A stretch of DNA of 64,000 nucleotides, taken from Chloroflexota bacterium. GTDB taxonomy: Bacteria > Chloroflexota > Limnocylindria > QHBO01. Positions 7,636 through 16,641 of this stretch are shown in pieces. Every line of letters starts with the position of its first letter. Position 1 is the stretch's first letter. The notes under the pieces are model-generated. The model worked only from the letters and a program-made list of their open reading frames with translations. It was not told the origin of the DNA and ran no database searches. The stretch lies in assembly GCA_040902225.1 (NCBI GenBank), contig JBBDXT010000004.1, forward strand, positions 516,965 to 580,964. The letters run 5' to 3'. The position numbers were made by a program, and so were the translations under genes.

Positions 7636-8826
7636 ATGGCCACCAGAATCCTGGTCGTCGACGACGACCTGAACATCCAGCGCGTCCTCGTCTTCGCCCT
7701 CAAGCAGGAGGGCTACGAGGTCACGGTCGCGTCCGACGGCGCCGCGGGGGTGGAGATGGCTTTCGAGGCGCGGCCCGACCTGATCCTGATGGACGTGGCC
7801 ATGCCCAAGCTGGATGGCTACGCCGCCACGCAGCAGATCCGCGCGGCGGAGAAGGGCATCGGCCGCATCCCGATCATCATGCTCACCTCCGAGGCCGACG
7901 TGGAGCAGCGGGTCCGGGGTCTCCGCGCGGGCGCCGATGACGACATCGTCAAGCCGTTCCACCCGCTCGAGCTGATGGCCCGCATCAAGGCGCTGCTCGC
8001 CCAGAGCGGGGGACCCACCCCCACGAGGACCGGCCCCGAGGCGCCGACCCTTGGCAGGCTGTGCGCCTTCTATCCCGCCAAGGGGGGTGTGGGCACCACC
8101 ACCATCGCCATCAACACCGCCATTGGGCTGGCGCGCGAGCTGAAGCGACGGACCGCCCTGATCGACGCCAACCTCCAGTTCGGCGACCTGCGCGTCTTCC
8201 TGGACCTGGGCCTCGATACCCCCTCGATCGTGAACGCGATCAGCGAGCCTGACCTCGATCTGGACCTGTTCCGGACCATGATGGTCAGCCATCGGTCCGG
8301 GATCGACCTGCTGCTGGCCCCGGCCACCCCGGCGTCCGCCGACATCGTGGTCGAGCGGCAGCGACAGGCGCCCGCGGTGATGAGCAACCTGTTGGGTCTC
8401 TCGCGACGCCTGTACGACTACACCCTGGTCGACATGTCGCAGTCGATCGACGATTTCAACCTCCAGCTCTTCGACGAAGCCGATGTCATCTACGTGGTAA
8501 TGACCGCCGACCTGTCGTGCCTCAAGAACGTGCCGTTGGTGCTCGAGACGATGGACAGCCTGGGCTACGAGAAGAGCAAGGTGCAGCTCGTCCTGAATCG
8601 GTCCAATGCGTACACCGGCATCAATGTCAGCAACGCAGAGTCGGCACTCGGCCGCAAGATCGACTACCAGGTCATCAACGAGTACCGCGGCGCGATCAGC
8701 GCCCTGAACTCGGGCGAGCCGTTCATGTCCAGCCGCGCCGATGCGCCCTTGAGCAAGAGCGTGCTGGCCTTCGCCCGGGCCATCGACGAGGCCTTTGCGA
8801 CCGAGGCCGTTCCCGCCGGCGCCTGA
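7636..8826 (+). CDS. Response-regulator receiver fused to CpaE/TadZ ATPase
   Basis: A 396-residue two-domain protein. Residues 1-125 are a CheY-like receiver: DDD at 9-11, phospho-acceptor Asp53 in LILMDVAMP, Thr in MLTSE and Lys in VKPF. Residues 140-396 are a MinD/ParA-type ATPase with the deviant Walker A KGGVGTTT and switch region LIDANLQFGDL. Receiver plus ParA-like ATPase is the arrangement of CpaE/TadZ, which places the Tad pilus machine at a cell pole. Unlike many TadZ proteins whose receiver is degenerate, this receiver keeps the phosphorylation residues. The TadE/TadG-like genes at the left edge support a Tad role over plasmid or chromosome partition. Confidence 0.88.
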   Translation: MATRILVVDDDLNIQRVLVFALKQEGYEVTVASDGAAGVEMAFEARPDLILMDVAMPKLDGYAATQQIRAAEKGIGRIPIIMLTSEADVEQRVRGLRAGADDDIVKPFHPLELMARIKALLAQSGGPTPTRTGPEAPTLGRLCAFYPAKGGVGTTTIAINTAIGLARELKRRTALIDANLQFGDLRVFLDLGLDTPSIVNAISEPDLDLDLFRTMMVSHRSGIDLLLAPATPASADIVVERQRQAPAVMSNLLGLSRRLYDYTLVDMSQSIDDFNLQLFDEADVIYVVMTADLSCLKNVPLVLETMDSLGYEKSKVQLVLNRSNAYTGINVSNAESALGRKIDYQVINEYRGAISALNSGEPFMSSRADAPLSKSVLAFARAIDEAFATEAVPAGA

Positions 8827-8962
8827 CCGTTAAGCGGCGCCTAACGAGCCGATAAGGCCCGACCCCTAGCCTCCTGCTCAGCCGGTCGCCGCCGGAGTTT
8901 GGGAGGCGAGCAGGTGTGCGGCCGGCACCTCATCCGCTTCGATCCGCGCCTCTCAAGGCGAG

Positions 8963-10483
8963 GTGGTGCGCTTGCTGGCCGAGACGCTCAGCGCGTCGAT
9001 CATGGGCGTCGAAGGCCTGCCGGTGCGCGTCGAGGTGGATGTCGCCTTTGGTCTGCCGGCGCTCACGATCGTGGGCCTGGCGGGGAGCCAGGTGCAGGAG
9101 GCCCGTGAACGAGTCAGGAGCGCGCTACGGAACAGCGGGTTCGAGGTGCCGGCGCGACGGATCACCATCAACCTGTCGCCCGCGGACCTGCCCAAGGACG
9201 GCACGGGCTACGACCTGCCGATCGCGGTGGGGATCCTGGCCGCCTCGGGCCAGCTTCGCGACGTCGACCGACTGCGGCAGACGGCCCTGGTCGGCGAGCT
9301 GGGGCTGGATGGCGGCGTGCGCCCGGTGCCGGGCACGATGGCGCTGGCGGCAGCCTCCTTCAGCGCCGGCGTCCCGTCGCTGATCGTTGCCGTCGGAGCG
9401 ACCGGTGAGGCTGCTGCGGTGGCCGGCCTGCGCGTCCACGGCGCCGCTTCGTTGGGAGAGGCGGTCGGTCACCTGGCGGGCGTGCGCGACCTGCCCGTGG
9501 CGGAGCCGACGGAGCTGCCCTCGCCTGTCCCCACGCGGCGCGGTCCTGATCTCGCCGAGGTGGCCGGCCAGGCGCTGGCGCGCCGCGGGCTGGAGATCGC
9601 GCTGGCCGGGCGCCACAACCTGGCGCTGTGCGGGCCGCCGGGGATCGGCAAGACGCTCCTCCTGCGCTGTGCGGCCGACCTGATGCCGCCGCTCGAGGAC
9701 GACGAGGCGATCGAGGTCAGCCGCATCTACTCCGTGGCCGGGCTCCTCGAACGGCGCGCGCCGCTCCTCCGCGAGCGACCCTTCCGTGCGCCGCACCACA
9801 CCATCTCGACCCAGGCGCTCGTGGGGGGAGGCCCGCGGGTGCGGCCCGGGGAGGCGTCGCTGGCGCATCGGGGCATCCTGCTGCTCGACGAGACGCTGCA
9901 GTTTCGATCGGATGCGCTCGACGCGCTGCGTGAGCCCCTCGAGGGCGGGAGCGTCACCATCGCGCGCGTCGACGGAGCACTCACCATGCCGGCGCGCTTC
10001 ACGCTGCTGGCCGCCTTCAATCCGTGTCCCTGTGGCTGGCGCGGCTCCAGGCAGCGGGCGTGCACCTGCGAGGATGCCACCGCCCGCCGCTATCTGGCCC
10101 GGCTCTCCGGGCCGCTGCGGGACAGAATCGACCTGTGGGTGACGATGGCGCAGCCCGCCCCGGACACTGCCGCCAGCACCGATGGCATCGAGCCGAGCGA
10201 GGCAGTGACGGCCCGCATCGTAAGGGCGTGGCGGCGACAGCTGGAGCGGCAGGGCAGCGCCAACGGCGACCTGCCGGCCGGCGCGCTCCGCGCGGACCGG
10301 GGATTCGGACCGGTGGCCGCTGGCATCCTGACGCAGCGTGCGCGCCGATTCGCGATGTCGCCGCGCCGGATCCATCGCGCTGCGCGAGTGGCGCGCACCA
10401 TCGCCGACCTCGCCGCGGTTGTCGAGGTGGCCCGGGAGCACATCGACGAGGCGCTGACCTACCGCGGCGCGGTGGGCTCGTGA
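8963..10483 (+). CDS. comM: ComM/YifB Mg-chelatase-like AAA+ helicase
   Basis: A 506-residue protein of the YifB/ComM family: an N-terminal Lon-protease-like fold (VEGLPVRVEVDVAFGLPALT, then NLSPADLPKDG), an AAA+ core with Walker A GPPGIGKT and FRAPHHTIS, a zinc-like segment NPCPCGWRGS, and the C-terminal Mg-chelatase domain. ComM drives branch migration during natural transformation. It is followed by dprA with a GTGA overlap, a widely conserved pair. Two tandem GTG codons (8963 and 8966) follow AAGGCGAGG; either may be used, and no earlier start exists in frame. The 136-base region before it carries a possible TAGCCT element at 8867-8872 but nothing decisive. Confidence 0.92.
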   Translation: MVRLLAETLSASIMGVEGLPVRVEVDVAFGLPALTIVGLAGSQVQEARERVRSALRNSGFEVPARRITINLSPADLPKDGTGYDLPIAVGILAASGQLRDVDRLRQTALVGELGLDGGVRPVPGTMALAAASFSAGVPSLIVAVGATGEAAAVAGLRVHGAASLGEAVGHLAGVRDLPVAEPTELPSPVPTRRGPDLAEVAGQALARRGLEIALAGRHNLALCGPPGIGKTLLLRCAADLMPPLEDDEAIEVSRIYSVAGLLERRAPLLRERPFRAPHHTISTQALVGGGPRVRPGEASLAHRGILLLDETLQFRSDALDALREPLEGGSVTIARVDGALTMPARFTLLAAFNPCPCGWRGSRQRACTCEDATARRYLARLSGPLRDRIDLWVTMAQPAPDTAASTDGIEPSEAVTARIVRAWRRQLERQGSANGDLPAGALRADRGFGPVAAGILTQRARRFAMSPRRIHRAARVARTIADLAAVVEVAREHIDEALTYRGAVGS

Positions 10484-11730
10484 TCGGGGTCGGGGCCGGG
10501 GGACCCGTGTCGCCGGCCTTGGCAACGGCGGCCGCCGAGACGCGCTTCCGCGCCGATCACGGTGGGTGGACCGGGATCGATCTTGGCGAGCTCGAACGAG
10601 AGGCGGAGGCCCCGTACTGGATCGCCATCTCGCTGGTTCCCGGCGTCGGTCCGGTTGGCTTCGCGCGGCTGCTGCGACGCTTCGGGAGTGCGCGCGCAGC
10701 CTGGGCTGCCGGACCGGCGCTGCTCGAGGCGCTGCCCCGGGTTCCGGATGACGCGGCCCCGGCCCTCGCACGACTGCGTCGGGAAGGGGCGAGTCGCGTG
10801 GCCTCGCGGGTGGCGGCTGCGACGCGGCGGTGCGGCGGCATCATCCTGAGCGCCCTCGATCCTGGGTATCCGGCTGCGCTGAGCGCGGCCGATCCGCGGC
10901 CGCCGGTCCTGTACCTGGCCGGCGATCCCGCCTCGATGACGCGACCGTGCGTGGCGATTGTGGGAACCCGCCGCGCCAGCGGCTACGGCCGTTCCTGTGC
11001 TGCCGAGATCGCGGAGGAGCTGGCGCGAGCAGGGGTCACGGTGGTGAGCGGGCTGGCGGTCGGGATCGACGCGCAGGCGCACGTGGCCGCCGTGGCTGCC
11101 GGGGGGCGGAGCGTCGCGGTCCTGCCGTCGCCGCTCGACCGCATTTACCCGCCCCGCCATCGTGACCTGGCCGCGCGGCTGGTCGCGACCGGCGGCGCGC
11201 TGATCTCCGAGCTCGCGCCAGGCCATGCGCCGGGCAAGCCGGACTTCGCGCGACGCAACCGCATCATCGCCGGCCTGGTGCGCGCGGTGGTGGTGGTCGA
11301 GGCGCCGGATCGCTCCGGTGCGCTGCTCACCGCCGCGGCGGCGATCGATCACGGTCGGGAGGTGTTCGCGGTCCCGGGTCCGATCGACGCCATCGCGTCG
11401 CGGGGCTGCAACCGGCTGATCGCCGATCACCAGGCGACCATCGTCACCTCCGCCGCCGCTCTGCTGCATCGCATCGGCGCACAGGCCGGCGGCCGGCCAG
11501 TAAGCGTCACCAGCCTCTCGGACCCGGAGGCCATGGTCCTCCACGCGCTGCTCCAGCGCCCCGCGTCGATCGAGGAGCTGATCGGCCGAACGGACATGGC
11601 AACCGGGGCGCTGGCGAGCACTTTGACGCTCCTGGAGGCTCGCGGATTGGTCGAATCCTACGGTGGCGCGACCTTCCATCCGACCCTCGCCGCACGCCGG
11701 ATCGGGCGCCCGACTGGGCTTGACAGCTGA
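10480..11730 (+). CDS. dprA: DNA processing protein DprA
   Basis: A 416-residue DprA/Smf protein. It has an N-terminal helical region with an HhH-like segment (SLVPGVGPVGFARLLRRFG), the Rossmann-like DprA core with GTRRASGYG, VVSGLAVGIDAQAH and ARRNRIIAGL, and a C-terminal winged helix (about 350-410). DprA loads RecA on incoming single-stranded DNA. GTG 10480 overlaps the comM stop (GTGA), giving translational coupling. The longer open frame upstream is a comM shadow. Together the two genes suggest natural competence, but no uptake-machine genes are in the window. Confidence 0.93.
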   Translation: MIGVGAGGPVSPALATAAAETRFRADHGGWTGIDLGELEREAEAPYWIAISLVPGVGPVGFARLLRRFGSARAAWAAGPALLEALPRVPDDAAPALARLRREGASRVASRVAAATRRCGGIILSALDPGYPAALSAADPRPPVLYLAGDPASMTRPCVAIVGTRRASGYGRSCAAEIAEELARAGVTVVSGLAVGIDAQAHVAAVAAGGRSVAVLPSPLDRIYPPRHRDLAARLVATGGALISELAPGHAPGKPDFARRNRIIAGLVRAVVVVEAPDRSGALLTAAAAIDHGREVFAVPGPIDAIASRGCNRLIADHQATIVTSAAALLHRIGAQAGGRPVSVTSLSDPEAMVLHALLQRPASIEELIGRTDMATGALASTLTLLEARGLVESYGGATFHPTLAARRIGRPTGLDS

Positions 11731-11812
11731 TCGGCGGGTATACTTCGTGCGCCACAAGGCAGCCGTGGGTCGTGCCCGACAGCGGTCAGCCCGTGACAGG
11801 AGTCACCGTCTA

Positions 11813-13420
11813 TTGATCTCTATTCGCAGTGCGCGCTTCGGAAATCGCGCCCCATTCGCGTCGCTCTCGTACCAGTTGCGACGCCATCGTGCCATCACCC
11901 GCACCCTCATCGCAGCCCTCTCCCTCGTCCTCGCATCCGCCGTTTCGGCGGGCGGTGCCGCGCAGGCCGGGCTGACGACCATCCTCCCACCCCCGACCTC
12001 GATTCTGCCCGTGGTCATCGGCGTGGGAATCGGCACCGAGCAGCCCGTGACCATGGCCTTCACCCATTCGATGGATGCCGCGTCAGTCGAGGCGGCACTG
12101 TCGATCGTCCCGTCGCATCCGGTACGCCTTGCCTGGTCCGACGACGGCGGCGAGCTCCGGGTGCTGCCCGAGGGTCTCTGGTCGCCTGACAGGCGCTACG
12201 GGCTCGTGGTGGCGGGAACGGCTCGCACCGCAGGCGGCGCGTTGCTGGGCTCCCCGGCTCGCTTCAGCTTCACCACCCAGACCGCGCCTCGCATCAGCGA
12301 CTTCGCGATCCACTACGTGGCGGAGACCGCCGTCCCTGTCGCGGCCATGGGCGCTACCGAGTCCGACCTGGTCGGGCCGCCGCCCGACACCGCGTCGGAC
12401 GTGAGCGCCGGGACCTCGATCGAGATCGCATTCAGCGCGCCGATGAATCATGCTGAGGTGGAGCAGGCCTTCGTCCTGAGCCCCGCCACGCCGGGCATCC
12501 TCCGCTGGGCCGGCAGCACCCTGACCTTCACACCGATCGAGCGACTCGCATCGGGCGCCCGCTATGCCGTCTCGCTGGTGGGGGTGCACGACCGCGCCGG
12601 CAACCCGCTCGGCGGGGACGCATCCTTCTCGTTCACCACCCGACCGGGCGCCCAGCTGGTGCAGAGCACGCCAAAGGCCGATGCCATCGGCGTGACAACC
12701 AAGGAGATCGGCCTCTGGTTCAGCCAGCCGGTGGATGCCGCGGTGGTCGGCGCCGCGCTGCGGGTCACTGATCGATCGACCGGCGCCAAGCTGACCGGCA
12801 CGACGTCATGGAACGCCTCGCACACGCAGCTGGTCTTCAAGCCGGCGCGCGCGCTGGCGGCCGGCCACCGCTTCGACGTGAGCCTGGCCAAGGGCGCCCT
12901 CGACGCCGATGGCAACGCGCTGACCGCCAGTCTGACCTTCACCACCAAGCCACTCGTCGTCGCCGTCGCACGCCCCCGCGTCTCGGTGTCCGCGCCAGCT
13001 CCCTCGTCGACCCTGGTCGGCCACGCGCTGAACCAGGTCAATGCCGCCCGTGCGGCGTACGGTCTCAAGCCGCTCGTGCTCAACTCGGCCATCTCGGCCG
13101 TCGCCAATGCGCACGCCTGGGACATGCTGCGGAACGGCTACTTCAGCCACACCAGCCTCGACGGGCGTACCAAGCAGGACCGTTTGCGCAACGGGGGCAT
13201 CTCGTTCGGCTGGTCGGGCGAGAACATCTGCTACAGCAACAACGGCTCGCGGACACCAACCGGCGTGCTCAACTGGTGCCACAACCAATTCATGGCCGAG
13301 CCGTACCCTGGCTACAACAATCACATCGGCAACATCCTCGGCACGCACTACACCCGGATCGGCATCGGGATCGCCGTCAGCGGCTCAAAGGTGTACGTCG
13401 TGTGGGATTTCACGGACTAG
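11813..13420 (+). CDS. Secreted protein: Ig-like (Big_5) repeats plus CAP/SCP domain
   Basis: A protein of about 535 residues. A signal peptide (about 27-56: LIAALSLVLASAVSAGGAAQ) is followed by three SbsA/Big_5-type Ig-like domains (about 65-165, 195-285, 290-385), each with the F(T/S)..M/V(D/N) start and a closing FSFTT or LTFTT strand. A C-terminal CAP/SCP domain (about 400-535) has HAWDM, GYFSHTS and GENICY. CAP domains of this kind occur in secreted bacterial proteins of unclear role. The frame is open from 11663, but that stretch overlaps dprA; I favour TTG 11813, preceded by AGGAG at 11798-11802. A TATACT at 11739-11744 could be its promoter. Confidence 0.8.
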   Translation: MISIRSARFGNRAPFASLSYQLRRHRAITRTLIAALSLVLASAVSAGGAAQAGLTTILPPPTSILPVVIGVGIGTEQPVTMAFTHSMDAASVEAALSIVPSHPVRLAWSDDGGELRVLPEGLWSPDRRYGLVVAGTARTAGGALLGSPARFSFTTQTAPRISDFAIHYVAETAVPVAAMGATESDLVGPPPDTASDVSAGTSIEIAFSAPMNHAEVEQAFVLSPATPGILRWAGSTLTFTPIERLASGARYAVSLVGVHDRAGNPLGGDASFSFTTRPGAQLVQSTPKADAIGVTTKEIGLWFSQPVDAAVVGAALRVTDRSTGAKLTGTTSWNASHTQLVFKPARALAAGHRFDVSLAKGALDADGNALTASLTFTTKPLVVAVARPRVSVSAPAPSSTLVGHALNQVNAARAAYGLKPLVLNSAISAVANAHAWDMLRNGYFSHTSLDGRTKQDRLRNGGISFGWSGENICYSNNGSRTPTGVLNWCHNQFMAEPYPGYNNHIGNILGTHYTRIGIGIAVSGSKVYVVWDFTD

Positions 13421-13448
13421 TCCGTGCTCCGGAGCGCCCGCTGACGGG
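13411..13448. other. Three back-to-back hairpins between the CAP gene and topA
   Basis: Three short inverted repeats abut: CACGGACTAGTCCGTG (13411-13426, a perfect palindrome holding the TAG stop of the CAP gene), GCTCCGGAGC (13426-13435) and CCCG-CTGA-CGGG (13437-13448). No T-tract follows, so a classical intrinsic terminator is not evident. The array ends 3 bases before the topA -10 element and could act as terminator, operator or supercoiling-sensitive element. Confidence 0.45.
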
Positions 13449-13451
13449 TGC

Positions 13452-13457
13452 TACACT
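13452..13457 (+). promoter_or_regulatory. Extended -10 element TGC-TACACT for topA
   Basis: TGCTACACT at 13449-13457 has the TGn extension and ends 9 bases before ATG 13467. The same arrangement (GGTGCTACCCT, then 9 bases) precedes rel at 25427. A leaderless or 1-3-base leader mRNA is expected. Confidence 0.55.
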
Positions 13458-13466
13458 CCCTGACCG

Positions 13467-15662
13467 ATGCCCCCGAAGAAGCGTTCCAGCGGCAACCTGG
13501 TGATCGTCGAGTCGCCCGCCAAAGCCAAGACGATCGAGCGGTACCTTGGACCCGGCTACACCGTCACCGCCTCCTTCGGCCATGTTCGCGACCTCCCCCA
13601 GAAGAACCTGGGAGTCGATCTCGAGCATGACTTCGCCCCGCGCTACGAGCCGCTCAAGGAGCGCCGGAAGGAGCTCGAGAAGCTCGCCGACCTGGCGCGC
13701 AAGGCCGAGACGGTGTGGCTCGCCACCGACCTCGATCGCGAGGGCGAGTCGATCGCCTGGCACATCGCGGAGTACGCCGGCCTGGACGACGCGCACGTTC
13801 GCCGCGTGACCTTCAGCGAGATCACCAAGCCGGCCATCGAGGCGGCGTTCGCCCACCCACGCGCCGTCAACCTCGACCTGGTCAACGCCCAGCAGGCGCG
13901 GCGGGTCATCGATCGGCTGGTCGGCTACAAGCTCAGCCCGCTGGTGAGCAGCAAGATCCGGCGAGGACTCTCAGCTGGACGCGTGCAGAGCGTGGCGGTG
14001 CGCCTGGTCGTCGATCGCGAGCGCGAGATCGACGCCTTCACGGCCGAGGAGTACTGGACCATCGCGGCCGAGCTGACCCGTCGCGCGGAGAGTGGCAAGT
14101 TCACGGCCGAGCTGACCGGGATCGACGGCAAGAAGGCCCGCATCGGCTCGCAGGCCGAGGCGCGAGAGCACGAGGCCGCCCTGCGTGCCGCGGAGTACAA
14201 GGTCGCCTCGGTCAGCCGCACGCAGCAGAAGAAGTCCGCGCCGCCGCCGTTCACGACCAGCACCCTGCAGCAGGAAGCCTCCCGCAAGCTGAGCTTCGGG
14301 GCGCGACGCACCATGAGCGTCGCCCAGTCGCTGTACGAGGGAGTCGCCCTGCCGGAGGGCCAGGTCGGGCTGATCACCTACATGCGCACCGACTCGCTCT
14401 CGATCGCGAGCGGTGCGGTGAGCGAGGCGCGCGGCGTCATCGGCGAGCGATTCGGCGCCGATTTCGTGCCTGAGAAGCCGAATGCCTTCCGCAACCGGAG
14501 CCGCGGCGCTCAGGAGGCCCACGAGGCGATTCGCCCGTCCAGCTTTGCTCGCACGCCCGACAGCATGCGGGCGCACCTCAAGCCGGACGAGTTCCGCCTG
14601 TACGAGCTGATCTGGAAGCGGGCGATCGCCAGCCAGATGGCTCCTGCCCGCTTCGACCAGGTCGGCGTTGACGTGGACGCGGGGCGCTACACCCTGCACG
14701 CCGGCGCTCGCAAGCGCGTCTTCGACGGCTACCAGGCCGTCTATGTCGAGGGCCGTGACGACGAGGAGGACGAGCGCCTGGCGGTGCTGCCGGACCTGCG
14801 CGACGACGAGCCGCTCGACCTCGCCGCGGTGACCGCCGAGCAGCATTTCACCCAGCCACCGCCCCGATACACCGAGGCAACCCTGATCAAGGCGCTCGAG
14901 GAGCACGGCATCGGCCGGCCTTCGACCTACGCCCCGACCATCGAGACGATCCGCGCCCGTGGCTACGTCACCATCAAGGAGCGCCGCCTCTTCGCGGAGG
15001 AGTCCGCCTTCAAGGTCACCGACCTGCTGGTGGAGCACTTCCCCGAAGTGGTGGACATCGAGTTCACCGCGCGCATGGAGGAGCAGCTCGACGAGGTGGC
15101 GGCGGGCACCAACGAATGGGTGCCGATGGTGCGCGCGTTCTGGGACCCCTTCAGCGTCCAGATCGCCGAGGGGCGGGCCAACATCGCCAAGCAGGTCGAG
15201 CTGACCGACATCGTCTGCCCGCTGAGTGGCGACCTGCTGGTCAAGCGCTTCGGTCGCAACGGCTGGTTCCTAGGCTGCAGCGGCTACCCGGAGTGCAAGT
15301 ACACCGCGCCGCTGCCCGGGGAAGAGGCCGAGGCGGCCGCGCTGCCCGGCGTGGGGGAGGAGTGCCCGCAGTGCGGGCAGGGCCACCTGGCGGCGCGCAC
15401 CGGCCGGTTCGGGCCGTTCGTGGGCTGCGACCGCTACCCGGAATGCAAGTACATCAAGCGCGAGACGCCCGCCGCCGAGCGCTTCGGAGTCTGTCCGAAG
15501 TGCGGGCAGGGGACAGTGGTGACAAAGCGAGCCCGGCGCGGCCGGCGGCCGTTCTGGGGCTGCGACCGCTATCCCGATTGCGACTACGTGAGCTGGACCC
15601 GGCCGGGTCGCCCGGAGGAGGAGGGCGAGGCTCCCGCGGCAGCTGCGGCCGCAAGTGGCTGA
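13467..15662 (+). CDS. topA: DNA topoisomerase I
   Basis: A 731-residue type IA topoisomerase. A Toprim domain begins at about residue 11 ([17 protein letters not shown], with [10 protein letters not shown] supplying the acidic DxD/E set), and the catalytic tyrosine sits in [11 protein letters not shown]-terminal zinc ribbons follow: C-P-Q-C...C-D-R-Y-P-E-C and C-P-K-C...C-D-R-Y-P-D-C are complete, but the first one starts CPLSG and lacks the second cysteine. The enzyme relaxes negative supercoils. It heads an operon in which xerC, murJ, femX, murE and femX follow with overlapping ends. Confidence 0.97.
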   Translation: MPPKKRSSGNLVIVESPAKAKTIERYLGPGYTVTASFGHVRDLPQKNLGVDLEHDFAPRYEPLKERRKELEKLADLARKAETVWLATDLDREGESIAWHIAEYAGLDDAHVRRVTFSEITKPAIEAAFAHPRAVNLDLVNAQQARRVIDRLVGYKLSPLVSSKIRRGLSAGRVQSVAVRLVVDREREIDAFTAEEYWTIAAELTRRAESGKFTAELTGIDGKKARIGSQAEAREHEAALRAAEYKVASVSRTQQKKSAPPPFTTSTLQQEASRKLSFGARRTMSVAQSLYEGVALPEGQVGLITYMRTDSLSIASGAVSEARGVIGERFGADFVPEKPNAFRNRSRGAQEAHEAIRPSSFARTPDSMRAHLKPDEFRLYELIWKRAIASQMAPARFDQVGVDVDAGRYTLHAGARKRVFDGYQAVYVEGRDDEEDERLAVLPDLRDDEPLDLAAVTAEQHFTQPPPRYTEATLIKALEEHGIGRPSTYAPTIETIRARGYVTIKERRLFAEESAFKVTDLLVEHFPEVVDIEFTARMEEQLDEVAAGTNEWVPMVRAFWDPFSVQIAEGRANIAKQVELTDIVCPLSGDLLVKRFGRNGWFLGCSGYPECKYTAPLPGEEAEAAALPGVGEECPQCGQGHLAARTGRFGPFVGCDRYPECKYIKRETPAAERFGVCPKCGQGTVVTKRARRGRRPFWGCDRYPDCDYVSWTRPGRPEEEGEAPAAAAAASG

Positions 15663-16641
15663 CGCGCCGGCGCTGAGCGGCGACGCCGCGGCGGCCCTGC
15701 GGCGCTTCCTGGGCCATCTCTCGAGCCGCAACTCCTCGCCGGGCACCATCCGCGAGTACCGTCGCCACGTGGCGCAGTTCTTCGCCTTCCTCGGATCGCG
15801 CGGCGTCGACTGGAAGTCGCCCGACCGCGCTACGGTGCGCACCTACCTGGGAACGCTGGCGGAGCGCGGCCTGTCCGCCTCGACCGTCGGCGGGCAGCTG
15901 GCCGCCATCCGCTCGCTGTATCGCCACGCTGCCCGACAGGGCTGGATCGACGGCGATCCGGTGGCCGGGGTCCGCTCGCCCAAGCGCCCCGGCCGCCTGC
16001 CCCGGGTCCTGTCGGTGGACGGGGCGGCGCGCCTGGTCGAGGCGCCGGCTAACGTCATCAGACCCGGCCGACGCAGGCGCGACCCCGCACTGGCGGACGC
16101 CACGGCGCGCCGCGATGCCGCAGTCCTCGAGCTGCTGTACGCCACCGGGATGCGGATCAGCGAGCTCGCCTCGCTCACCGTCGACCGCCTCGACCCCAGC
16201 CGCCGCCGGCTGCGGGTGATCGGCAAGGGGAGCAAGGAGCGCGAGCTGCTCTTCGGCGAGCCGGCAGCCCGCGCGGTGCGCGCCTACCTGGCGTCCGGAC
16301 GTCCGACCCTGGCCGCCCGCAGCAGCAGCCCGGTTGCGGCGCTCTTCCTGAACAGCGCCGGCGGACCGCTGACCGCGCGGGGGGCTCGCATGATCGTGGA
16401 TCGCTGGGTGACGGCTTCCGGCGCCCCGGCCAGCACCTCGCCGCACACGCTCCGTCATTCGTTCGCCACGCACCTGCTCGAGGGCGGAGCCGACCTGCGC
16501 ACCGTGCAGGAGCTGCTCGGCCACGCCAGCCTGGCCACGACCCAGATCTACACGCACCTCTCCGACGCGTCGTTGCGCACGGCCTATCGCTCCGCGCACC
16601 CCCGATCGGGCCGGACCGGCTCCGCCCGCCCCACAGAGTGA
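15655..16641 (+). CDS. xerC: Tyrosine recombinase XerC
   Basis: A 328-residue tyrosine recombinase: an N-terminal SAM-like core-binding domain (about 10-100) and a catalytic domain with Arg in ATGMRISEL, Lys in [37 protein letters not shown] (His and the nucleophile Tyr). The complete R-K-H-R-H-Y set is present. GTG 15655 overlaps the topA stop by 8 bases; topA-xerC adjacency is common and supports a housekeeping dimer-resolution role rather than a phage integrase. A paralogue at 54817 is probably XerD. An insert of about 10 residues ([13 protein letters not shown]) precedes the first active-site Arg. Confidence 0.9.
   Translation: MADAPALSGDAAAALRRFLGHLSSRNSSPGTIREYRRHVAQFFAFLGSRGVDWKSPDRATVRTYLGTLAERGLSASTVGGQLAAIRSLYRHAARQGWIDGDPVAGVRSPKRPGRLPRVLSVDGAARLVEAPANVIRPGRRRRDPALADATARRDAAVLELLYATGMRISELASLTVDRLDPSRRRLRVIGKGSKERELLFGEPAARAVRAYLASGRPTLAARSSSPVAALFLNSAGGPLTARGARMIVDRWVTASGAPASTSPHTLRHSFATHLLEGGADLRTVQELLGHASLATTQIYTHLSDASLRTAYRSAHPRSGRTGSARPTE

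Noticed and set aside
7636-8826. Chromosome-partition ParA
   Set aside because: The N-terminal receiver domain and nearby TadE/TadG genes fit CpaE/TadZ; no parB or parS is present.
9125-10771. A 548-residue open frame on the minus strand opposite comM and dprA
   Set aside because: It is Arg/Gly/His-rich, with no motif or ribosome site, and lies over two certain genes; long antisense frames are common in such GC-rich DNA.
11720-11744. TTGACA followed by TATACT as a classical -35/-10 promoter for the CAP gene
   Set aside because: The spacer is only 13 bases, too short for a sigma-70 pair. TATACT alone may still be used.
15655-16641. Phage or island integrase
   Set aside because: It overlaps topA and murJ in a housekeeping operon; no att repeats or tRNA gene are nearby.
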